From positions 23,540,001 to 23,604,000 of the forward strand of contig JAYKYS010000009.1 of NCBI GenBank assembly GCA_036924285.1: 64,000 bases of DNA. The letters are read 5' to 3'. Every line of letters starts with the position of its first letter. The stretch's first letter is position 1. Below the pieces are notes generated by a model. The model worked only from the letters and a program-made list of their open reading frames with translations, made no database searches and was not told the DNA's origin. A program made the translations under genes and the position numbers. Source of the DNA: Asterella californica. Taxonomy: Eukaryota; Streptophyta; Marchantiopsida; Marchantiales; Aytoniaceae. Positions 48,377-57,557 of the stretch are shown here, in pieces.

Positions 48377-49599
48377 ATGAGAAGAGCAGCGTCTTCCCGC
48401 GCGCAGAAGCAGAAGATCACAGTAGTGGAAGAGGCATCCTTGCCTCTGGAAGATAAGGAAGACACCTCCGATCGTGAGGATGAACCTGTCTTCTGGAGGA
48501 AGAAGGTTGGAGGAATTCAACGTCTTCTTCCAGTCAGAGATCCAACCAGCCATGGAGTTGGTGGAGAAGCGTGCGATGGCTCAAGAGAAGCCACTGCGAC
48601 TTGGATTCGATCTGCGCACATTGATGCAGCAGGTAGAAGCCCAGAAGAAGGTAGACACGCTGGAAGCCAACCTCCGCACCACGGAGAAGCTTGCAGCAAA
48701 GTACTGGACGGAAGTAGTCGCTTCTGTCAAAGAGTCAGCACAGTTAAAGAAGAGCAACCAGGAGTTGCAGGCACGTCTACAGCAGCGTGACCAGGAGGTT
48801 CTGCGGGTCAGAGATAAGATCACCTCTCTTGCAGAAGAGAAGACGACATGGAAGGCACTGCAGGAAGCCGCGGAAGCACAAGCCGCAGCGGGAAGAAGTA
48901 GAAGTCCGAGCAAAGGGACTCATAACACATACAGTGGAAGCACTTCGCAAGAAGTTCAACTTCACTGCAGGTAGGAAGCTTCTCACCCTAGCTAGGGAGT
49001 GGGATGATGAGTCCAAGACGATGCTAGTGGAGTGCAAGGACAGCATGATCCGCTACCTGGATCGACAGATTGAAGGCTTGAAGACGCTTTACGGTCTTCT
49101 CTCAATCCCACGGCCAGCAGCTACATCTTCCCATGTCCCAGGAGCAGCGATCAGAGAAGATTCGGAGAAGGAGGAGTTGGACCTCGCTGTCCACTTGGTA
49201 GTGACAACGCTGGAAGCCGAGAAGACCACGGAAGAAGTCTCGGAAGACAATGTGTCTTCTGGAAGACAGGAAGCCCAGTTGTCTTCCCAGGTGTTTCGAG
49301 TGGAGGAGGTGACTTCCTCTGATCACTGTGAGATCACTCCAGCTCCCAATGTCGAACCAGTGCCGCAGAAGAGCGAGGAAGCGCAGGTGGGCTCAGCTTC
49401 CCAGAAGACACTTCTGTCTTCCGAAGCCGTCCTAAAAGAGCAAGCCACCAACATCGAGGAGGAAGCCACCTCAGTCACATCCGAGGTACTCGCACGGCTT
49501 CTTCACTTTATCAGAGATCGATTTAGGAGTTCAGGTAGGACCAAATCAAGAGGAGATCGCACCCAACGAATTAGAGTAGGCAGCAAGTTAAGAAAATAG
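48377..49599 (+). pseudogene. Coiled-coil protein ORF, frameshifted, unknown family
   Basis: Three frames must be joined to read one protein. An acidic start (48377-48500) leads to a long coiled coil (48480-48890: VEAQKKVDTLEANLRTTEKL, LKKSNQELQARLQQRDQEVL). A frame change near 48890 then leads to REEVEVRAKG, a mixed domain (FNFTAGRKLLTLAREWDDES, YLDRQIEGLKTLYGLL), an acidic Ser/Glu-rich linker and a basic end (RDRFRSSGRTKSRGDRTQR). The ORF sits amid GAAGAC-rich DNA. It could be the Gag-like ORF of an unrecognised element or a decayed host gene. Confidence 0.4.
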
Positions 49600-51149
49600 T
49601 TGACTTGCTAATTTTGGTAGGAAGTGAAGTCTGTTATCTTGAGAAGTGACAGTTTCTTTTATATTTTTAGATGGTCCATGTGGCAGGGTAGGCAACGGTA
49701 GGAGTAGAAAGTAAGTTTTCAAACTGATAAGAGAACCGACTGCATGTGAGATGGTGGCCTTCTGACAGCATCCCATCTCTCCTGATTGCAAGTTGGGTAT
49801 TGGAGGGGATCTCTCCTACGACTCAAGTGTAGAAGTATAAAGTAGAACATATAGTAGGATTTAAGACACACATGTGAGAGACACATTTTACTATGCAGAT
49901 GGTCACACATCTTCGTACAGTACACACACTACGTCCGATGCTAGAGACATACGAATAGATTTGGATTACACCGGAGGGGTCTACACTTTCGCTTCCAGCA
50001 TTGGATCGAAGATGTAGATAGAGATAATGGACAGCCTAGAGAAGGGAACGGCATCATCGTGTAGTCTTATCTCTAAGTTGATATGTCGAGGAGTAGGAGC
50101 AGGAAGTGGAGGGAGTGAGCTTCTCGAAACCAATGTATCTTCTTCTCGAGGAACTGATTTCAGATTTGAGTGCAGAAGCTTTGTCTTTGTCTTCTACGTC
50201 GTGGGTTTTCTTGAATTCACACCTAATTGTGCATGAGAAGCCTTCTTCTTGAGTGGAGGTGATTGTTAGAAGCTGTGCAGAGTCGAAGCTCGTCTCATCC
50301 AGTCGAGCACTTCGGATCCACGTACGAATAGTCTTATGGTAAGTGATCCCGATGACAGAGTAGTCGGAGCAACGACAAAAGAAAAAAAAAGCCTTCTTTC
50401 CACAGCAGAAGACGACATCCTCGAGTAGAAGACGGTGTAACTGTAAGCCAATTTGTTGTCTTCCTCCCCAAATTATTACAAGCAGGGATGACTTGTTAGT
50501 CACGATCCGAACTAGAAGCCTGTCGGAGTCTTAATTTCTCATTTTCATCTTGTTTCTCTTGTTTAGATTTTCTCTTCTTCCCCATCTTCTCTCATCTTCT
50601 CATCTTCCTACCTTCTTCTAGTGAGCATCCGAGACTTCTATTGAGCTTCTGTGAAGGTGAATGTCGTTGTAGTGCTGCATGAAGATCGTTTTCGTAGGCA
50701 GATGTTTGGGAAGGCTACAAGGGGCATACACCCTGTGATTGTTCTAACCCCGTTGGAAAGTGGAAGAGCAATGTGTGATAGACAGTGATAATTTGACGTC
50801 TATGAAGTAGGAGCAGTCTTCTGGAGGCGTGAGAAGCCGAATTGAACCCCCAGAAGCTGAGAATTGCTTCGAGAAGTCTGTCGTGAGAAGACTGGAAGCA
50901 ATGATCAGGAAGCCGGTTCTCGAGTTTCTCAGTAGATATCTGTGTGATGTTTTAGGTTGTAGTTGTTTGTTTAGGTCCAGAGCACCTTCTGAAGGGTCTA
51001 GAAGCCGTGTGGTTTTGTGAGAAGATGAGATTTCTAGGTAAAACTCGTGTGTTTGTGTGTTTGAACAAATCTTAGAACTTAGAGCAGGGATACTTGTGCA
51101 AATCCTCTGTGGGAACAATATCTTTTATGCTAAATGCGCTAAAAGAGAA
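49600..51149. other. No gene recognised
   Basis: No recognisable protein on either strand. A pyrimidine-rich tract (TCTTCTCATCTTCC type) lies at 50555-50625 and GAAGCC/AGAAG-rich DNA at 50800-51020. It might be the 3' part of the element proposed for 43310-51130. Confidence 0.4.
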
Positions 51150-51480
51150 ATCTTGAGACACTACACGAAACATGACATGTTTCGTCTCGAGCAAGGTAGG
51201 CCTTGTGTAGGCCCCTTATGCGCAATGAAACAGGCTATTTCACCCCGAGCAGGAATGAAACATGTGTTGTTTCGCTCCCGCGAGGCGAAACATTACTTGT
51301 TTCGTCCCAAGCAGGGTAGACCCCTTACTTCACTCTGTGTAGATCCCGCACATAAGGGGCGTACACATTGCAAGGCGAAATAGCATGTTTTGTCTCACAC
51401 AGCATAAGGGGCATAGTAGCTAAACCTTACCCAACAAGGTGCTAAACTCTTGTTTCGCCCCTTATGATTTCTACACAGCT
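51150..51480. repeat. Palindromic GAAACA/TGTTTC repeat cluster 2
   Basis: Same unit as at 42940-43308, for example ACATGTTTCGTCTCGAGCAA preceded by its palindromic partner, and GTGTAGGCCCCTTATGC. It ends just before the FCP1-like coding remnant. Confidence 0.8.
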
Positions 51481-51595
51481 TTTCGTCTTTTAACCCTGAA
51501 AGTCCATCATCATTTTCTGATTCTTATTATTAGGCTTATCATTCATTGTTTCTTTTTGTTTAGCTGCTTTGGAGAAAATGCGAGAATGATCATCA

Positions 51596-53720
51596 ATGTT
51601 CAAATATCATTACAAGGAAGATGATCGGTATCATTTAAAATGGTGTTGGGTTCGAAAAGAGGCGGTTGAGAATGTCTTATCTGGAGTAGAAGAAGAGGCT
51701 ATATATCGACTAAGATTACTTGTGACATTCTCTTTCGACTTCCCTCGTCTAGATGTACGTCCTTCACAATATGTCTTTTTTCTATTTCTCTTCATTTACT
51801 TTGCCTTGAACACATGCATGTGTACTTGTGTACTTGTTCAACTTGCTCCTTAGTTTCTCTTTATTTACTTTCCACTCATACATGTATTTCTTGCATATTT
51901 CTCTCGCAATGCATGCAGATTTCATACTGCCTACAATTCATTGACTCTTATGATCTAGAGATTCGTCGTGCTACAGTAGAAGGACATGAGATTTTATTGG
52001 ATGAGTCTTTTGTTCGAGATTCACTTGTTCTATCCATGGGAACTACTGTACCTCGTCCCAATAGTGTTAAGAGAGCTTTGATAGATGATTCGTTTCCTGA
52101 AAAAGATGAGAAAGAGAAAAGGTACTTGTTATGGATGTGTGAATATCCAGAGTGGAGACCAGTCTTTCAGCTCATCAATTGCATATTTTTAGCTCGTAGT
52201 ATCCAAAAGAAGTACATGGACAATTAGCTCTCTATCTGAAGAGTAAAATAGAAGAGAGCGGACAAGATTATGATTGGATTGAGTTCATCTTGGACTCTTT
52301 GGATGCTGAGATATCTGCTATGATGAAGCATATGAGTAAGGAGAAATTGGTCAGACATCTTAAGACTTGGGTGGCTATGATACTGACACATTTCATGATA
52401 CATGCGGGTATACTTCCCAAGTCTCGCATCTTTCTGAGTTCCGATCAAGTGGATGAGCCTATTGAACATCCTTCGTCTTCACATCGAGGTTCTCTATCAT
52501 TAGGTAAGATGTTCTTCTGAATCTTAGAATTCTAAACTATGTTAATTTCTTGAGGTTTTCCAAAGTTTAGTAGTTGTTCCATGTGAAGTTGTCTATCTAA
52601 TCAAGTGTAATTGTCTATTGAAGATCCATCGTCTTCCCAACAATATCAAGAACCTCAATCTTCACAGCGAGCTCCTCCATCATACAGTGAGATATTCCTT
52701 TTCCTATGTTTTGTCCTTCTTATTTCTTTTTGGTCTTGGAGACTTTGGAGATAGTAGTAGTTTTGTCGCGTGAAGTTTGCCTTTAACTGATATGTGTATG
52801 TTTCCAAATAATTTTTTCATGTGAAGTCTTGACTTTAAATGATATGTGAATGTACAAGGTTCACATACTCAAGTAAACTTTTGCAGGTGAAGAGATTATT
52901 GTCTTGGATAGCATCAAGAGGAAGAAGGAGGAAGTTGAAGCTTTAACCACTACCATCAAGGAGAAAGAAGAAGAGCTTGCGAAAAAGATTTTAGAACTAG
53001 GAGCTATGGATTACGAGATATTAGTGGGAAAAGAAGAAATATCTCGTATACAAGAGTGCCTCGAGTTCTTACCTCATCTTATTCACCCTACTACCATAAG
53101 ACGTAAGACTCTTATCCTTGATTTGAATGGTCTTTTGGTTCAAATGAGGAAGAACGAGGAGGAGTTGATGTCGGCTCGTGAGAAGGGTTATGTAGTGGAG
53201 AACACCCTTAAGCCGTCTATATGGTATGTGCCTATCAAAAGCTATTGGTATAAACACTATTCTAGAGATTTGTGTACATAACTTGAAGGTTATCATAGGG
53301 ACATCTCTTACTTGGTTTAACACTGGAATTTACTACATGTATGTGGTTCGACCGGGAGTGAATTCTGGAGATTTGTCTGGATAAGTTCAAGGTTATCATA
53401 TGGACATCACGGACTTTGCTGAACACTAGAATTCTACTACAAGCAATGAACGAAAAGAATTATTTACCCCCTGAAGTTGCAAGTGGGAAGGTATTTATCT
53501 TTCCGAGACACTAATATCTTTTATTCGTTTGTTCACTAATATCTTTCATTCATTTCTTATTGCCTTCTTTCCTTTTTTGTTTGTTGTTTGTAAAGTATTT
53601 CTCATAATTTCTTACTTCTTACTCATTTCTTGTCTCCTCATTCATTTCTTATTGCCTTCTTTCCTTTTATCAGGTATGCAGAGTGTTCGCTCAGGACATG
53701 TGTTTGAAGTACAAGACCGT
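51596..53720 (+). pseudogene. FCP1/HAD-phosphatase-like gene, 5' part
   Basis: A multi-exon coding remnant. The first exon (YRLRLLVTFSFDFPRLD) ends at 51754 before GTACGT. The second, from 51919, reads LEIRRATVEGHEILLDES, with a frame slip near 52217 before LYLKSKIEESGQDYDWIEF. A linker exon lies near 52625. A coiled coil (52885-53080, KEKEEELAKKILELGAMD) is followed by HAD motif I as LILDLNGLLVQM (about 53115-53150). This DLNG form, with Asn for the second Asp, is usual in plant FCP1-like HAD proteins. Another core piece, KFKVIIWTSRTLLNT, is at 53385-53425 with one stop before it. The frame is interrupted at 53720 by element D and resumes at 62428. The N-terminal half is of unknown family. 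Confidence 0.65.
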
Positions 53721-55093
53721 TGTCGCACCATTTGGCGGCTACATGCTTGACTTCTACTCCGACGCTTAGGTTTGGTAGTTCTAGAAGTTAGCTCATATTA
53801 CTTCTAGTCTTTTATGTATATGTTTGACACCTTTGCATACGGTGTTAGCACTATTTTGAGTCCTAGTAGGCTGATAGTATGTTAGTTATCTTGTTCAAGC
53901 ATTTGTGCGCTTGTGCAAGTGACTTCTTACTAGTCTATGACGTTCAATGTACATAACTTAGGATTTCCATGCTGATAGTGGTTTGAGCTCATGGGTTGTA
54001 CTTACTTGTCGCCCATGCACGCTTTCTAGCTAATTTAAGTTATTTTTCAGGGCTATGTATCATTTTAGGTAGTTTAAGTTTTACGCTGGCACTCTAGGGG
54101 GCTTGACGTGGTAGCTTATGAGTGTAGATAAGTTACCAGGTAGTTTAAGGCACAAAAGGACAGTCAAGTGGAGCTATGAACTCCCATTGGTCCATTTTTG
54201 TCTTTTGTAAAACTCTAAGTTTAGAAACAGAGCTCTAGAGGAGAGTTCGAGCAATTGGTGAGGTATCTTCGAAATCTGAGAACACAGGAAGAGAGAGCTC
54301 GTCGTGCCAAGCACTGTCAGTGAAATTTTTGCTCGATTTGGATCAATAAACAAGGAGTTATGCCCAATTGAAGTTTGGATTGTGCCAAAACTGCGTCACT
54401 TTTGTTGATTTTGGGGTTTTCGGTGCCAATTGCAGCAGAATTGAGGAAATCACTTCAAAACTTCGTGGTTGCGTTCACTGTCAGGAGGGCTACGACTGTC
54501 CAAAAAGTTTCGTATCATTTGAGTAATTGAGTAATTCAGGGCGGCCGCTGAAGCAGAGGGGGTCTGAAAAGCTCTTAATCTAGAGCAGCGACTTTAGAGA
54601 AGGAGATCTGGAGTTCTACAAACATTCAGGAGTCCCAACTTCACAGGGATGTTCAGCATCCTGTAGACTTCAAATACTATGAGAAGATTTGAAATTCATC
54701 GAGCCAATTCTCTGTTCTATGTCTGAATAGCTGTCTAGGTACCAGAAATTGCCATAATTCTCTTATTCAGAACTTTTCTGTTCATATCTCCGTGTCAGAA
54801 TTTGATCTCAGGTTGAAACTTCGTCTGTGAGTTCAGTAGTACCTCATTTGCATGTAGGGGAAGTTTAGAGGTCTAAACCTTCATAGTTTTCCTCTCTTTG
54901 AGTGTCAAAGTTCACCGCTTAAGCCTATTACTACCAGTGAGACCTAAATTTCGCTTTTTGAGCATATCAGAGGATCCTACACTCCTGTGTGAGTGTTTAT
55001 AGCTCCTGTTGTGACCTGAAAGCCAACCTCTTGAGTAAACAACCACAGCCAGAAGCCCGGCGCTTTCCTAAGTAGACGGATCACACTCCGACA
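53721..55093 (+). repeat. Element D 5' LTR
   Basis: Begins TGTCGCACCATTTGG and ends CACTCCGACA. An AATAAA at 54345-54350 could be the polyadenylation signal that sets the R region in the 3' LTR. No TATA box is placed with confidence. The U3 start (GGCGGCTACATG) is shared with the LTR of B and the fragment at 28315 but not with C. Confidence 0.96.
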
Positions 55094-55104
55094 TACTCTC
55101 TTTT

Positions 55105-55122
55105 TGGTGAACTCGACGTGAA
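55105..55122 (+). other. Candidate primer-binding site of D
   Basis: TGGTGAACTCGACGTGAA lies 11 bases after the LTR end. It starts with TGG, the complement of the CCA end of tRNAs. The match to a particular tRNA is untested, and the gap to the LTR is larger than the 0-5 bases common in this superfamily. Confidence 0.4.
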
Positions 55123-55169
55123 ACACCTAGGGTGGGAGTTTTCTTGAGAGTGTTACAGGATCAGATATC

Positions 55170-57542
55170 ATGGCCAACCAAGGATCATCAAGTGGAGGTG
55201 TTGCTGCTGCTCAGCAACCTATTCAGTTTGATGCTGCTACGATGAAGATGTTCCAAGCTTTTTCCATGTTTATGCAGCAGCAGCAGAGCACAGAGAGGAA
55301 GGAGGTATTAGCAACCAAGGCGTTGCAATCGGTGGTGCATCAGATGGACCAGTTCAAGGGGACAGATATTTCCAAGTATGTGCGATACTATGCTAGGGAG
55401 ATGGAGGTGAACAAGGTACCTGAGAAGGAGATGGTGGAGAACTTTGAGCTTGCTGTTGTCCCTGAGATTCGTGGGCGTGTGAAGGAGCTCAAGCAGCAGC
55501 AAGGACAGAGTTGGGAGAGCTTTATGCGAGCTTTGAAGGAAGAGTACTACACTGAAGACTCAGAGAGGGTGACCAAGAGAACATTCTTGGAGTGGGTGGT
55601 GAAGCCTAACAAAGGTTTGTCTGTAAATGAGTTGTTAAGGGAGTTTGATCGTCAGTATGCTCAGCTTTCTAGGACAGAAAAGCTTACACTAGAGGTGGAG
55701 AAGACAGAGCTTTTCCTACAAGCAGCGGACGTGACTATTCAGGAAAAGCTTGAGCTGTTGCTGGAAGACAAGAGTGAGGAGAGAGGATTGAAGACTGACT
55801 GGAAGGAGGTTGAAGAGGCTGTTTCTTTGCTGGCCAAGAGACAGAGAAGAAGGGACAAGGTGGTGGTAAGTGAAGCAGCACCTCTGATAATTCCTGTCAA
55901 GCAGTTGCCTACTAAGCCTGCTTTGGTAATTGCTAGAGAGGAAGACTCACCGCTTGATGAGTTGATTAAGGGTATGAAGGAGCTTAAGCTTAAGCTCACT
56001 AGGTTAGAAGAGAAGGAGCAGAATGTACAGCCTGCTATGCAGAGACCTCAGATGAGAGAAGGCTTTGTTCATCGTTGTATATGGTGTGATAGCCTAGACC
56101 ATGTAAGGAGAGATTGTGGGGAGTTTTCAGATGCATTGAGGAAGGATCTGATCTTCTTCAAAGACGGTAAGATCCATTTGAGAGAGACTGGGATGATGTT
56201 GGGAACCAACTTTGGCAAGGGTGGTATGAAGAGACTTGTGAATGAGATATCAGCATCACATGCTGTTTCTCTTGTGAATGCTGCTACCTGTGGAGTGAAA
56301 GTGGAGATGGAGAGAGAGAAAGGGACTACTGGGTTGTGGTCAGATGTAGTGCGGTCCGTAGCTAGAACAGAGCTAGACAAGGATGTGCTACGAAGGGTTG
56401 GCAACTCAATTAGAGAAACTACAGGATGGAATGACCCTGTGGATACTATGTCAGTGCATGCTTATGTTGCAAGAAGTCAGCATGAAGCTGTACTAGAAGA
56501 AAAACGCAGGAGGGAGGATGCAGGTGAGGCTTCTACAGCCAAACGACCTGCTACAAGGAGTGAAAGGGCTAGACCAGAGGCAAGGCAGGAGACAACACCT
56601 ACTCGGGAAGAGACTATGGAGGATCTACCACCTACAACACCAAAGGAGAAGGAGAGAAGCAAGGAGAAGGGTAAGATGCATGCATACAAACTTCAGTCTG
56701 ATATTGAGATTGCTACATACCTGAAGCAGGTGTTAGAGAATCGTATCTTGAATGGGAAGGTTGAGTTTACCTTGGGTGAGATTCTTGGGATAGCAAAGCG
56801 TGAGTTCCATGAGGTTATCATAGATATCATCAAGAGGAAACGTCAGATTTTGGGTGAAGCAGCTACGCTTAACGCTCTAGGGACCAAACTATCGGAGGAT
56901 GAGGAAGATGAAATTGCTGGTTATTGCTCTCAAGTATCAGAGGGAAGATCAGATCAGCACGTGAGGTTTGAAGATGAGGTGGAAGCATCGCAGAAGAGCC
57001 ATTACTCTCATAACCATTGGGCAAGAGCAACCACAGAGACCTTGGTGAAGTTGGGAGATCTGGAGGAACCTGTGGTGGCGTTGATTGATCATGGCTCAGA
57101 GATTAATCTGATGTCTAAGGAGCTGTACAAGCGTGGGAGATGGCCCATAGACACCGACCATGGATGGCTTATCCGTGCTGCCAACAACCAGCGAGGAGAA
57201 CTCTATGGTGCTTGCCCCAACATCAAGGTAACTGTGGGTGACATCAGTGATGTTCAGAATTTCTTTGTGCAGGACATGTCAACCTATCCTATCATTCTAG
57301 GGCAGCCTTACATTACTGCTGTTAGAATGGAGACACGAGTTATGGATGATGGTTCAGCTTATGCTAGGATACGTAGTAGAGACGGCAAAAGAGCTGTTCA
57401 GTTTTTGACCGTTGCTGCAGAACATGAGAGGAATCGTGACAGCTTGAGAGACCGTCCACTACCTAAGATTACTCAGGAGTTTAGAGAGTCTAGGGGTTTT
57501 GGCAGAGTACCATTGAAGAGCGAGACTTCAACGGTACAGTAG
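55170..57542 (+). CDS. gag: Element D Gag-protease polyprotein
   Basis: 790 residues from the ATG at 55170, unbroken. Order: Gln-rich N-terminus, capsid-like domain (about residues 55-220), basic and acidic linkers, zinc knuckle CIWCDSLDHVRRDC (C-X2-C-X4-H-X4-C, near residue 305), a long charged linker (about 420-500), and a retropepsin domain with VALIDHGSEINLMS near residue 636 and IILGQPYI further on. Gag forms the particle and packages RNA; the protease cuts the polyprotein. The usual Asp-Thr/Ser-Gly triplet is Asp-His-Gly here, also in copy B. Its 3' end overlaps the pol frame by 49 bases, with the frameshift signal in the overlap. Confidence 0.95.
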   Translation: MANQGSSSGGVAAAQQPIQFDAATMKMFQAFSMFMQQQQSTERKEVLATKALQSVVHQMDQFKGTDISKYVRYYAREMEVNKVPEKEMVENFELAVVPEIRGRVKELKQQQGQSWESFMRALKEEYYTEDSERVTKRTFLEWVVKPNKGLSVNELLREFDRQYAQLSRTEKLTLEVEKTELFLQAADVTIQEKLELLLEDKSEERGLKTDWKEVEEAVSLLAKRQRRRDKVVVSEAAPLIIPVKQLPTKPALVIAREEDSPLDELIKGMKELKLKLTRLEEKEQNVQPAMQRPQMREGFVHRCIWCDSLDHVRRDCGEFSDALRKDLIFFKDGKIHLRETGMMLGTNFGKGGMKRLVNEISASHAVSLVNAATCGVKVEMEREKGTTGLWSDVVRSVARTELDKDVLRRVGNSIRETTGWNDPVDTMSVHAYVARSQHEAVLEEKRRREDAGEASTAKRPATRSERARPEARQETTPTREETMEDLPPTTPKEKERSKEKGKMHAYKLQSDIEIATYLKQVLENRILNGKVEFTLGEILGIAKREFHEVIIDIIKRKRQILGEAATLNALGTKLSEDEEDEIAGYCSQVSEGRSDQHVRFEDEVEASQKSHYSHNHWARATTETLVKLGDLEEPVVALIDHGSEINLMSKELYKRGRWPIDTDHGWLIRAANNQRGELYGACPNIKVTVGDISDVQNFFVQDMSTYPIILGQPYITAVRMETRVMDDGSAYARIRSRDGKRAVQFLTVAAEHERNRDSLRDRPLPKITQEFRESRGFGRVPLKSETSTVQ

Positions 57543-57557
57543 AGCTAGGATTCTCGC
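57494..57557 (+). promoter_or_regulatory. Programmed -1 frameshift signal: slippery heptamer and H-type pseudoknot
   Basis: GGGTTTT at 57494-57500 is in the Gag frame as G GGT TTT (X XXY YYZ). A 6-nt spacer follows. Stem 1 pairs 57507-57518 with 57526-57537 (12 positions, one A-C mismatch). Its loop segment GCGAGA (57520-57525) pairs perfectly with TCTCGC (57552-57557). Loop 1 is 1 nt and the last loop 14 nt. Slipping back one base enters the pol frame, which is open from exactly 57494. Pol has no ATG until about codon 120, which fits production by frameshifting. Confidence 0.85.
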
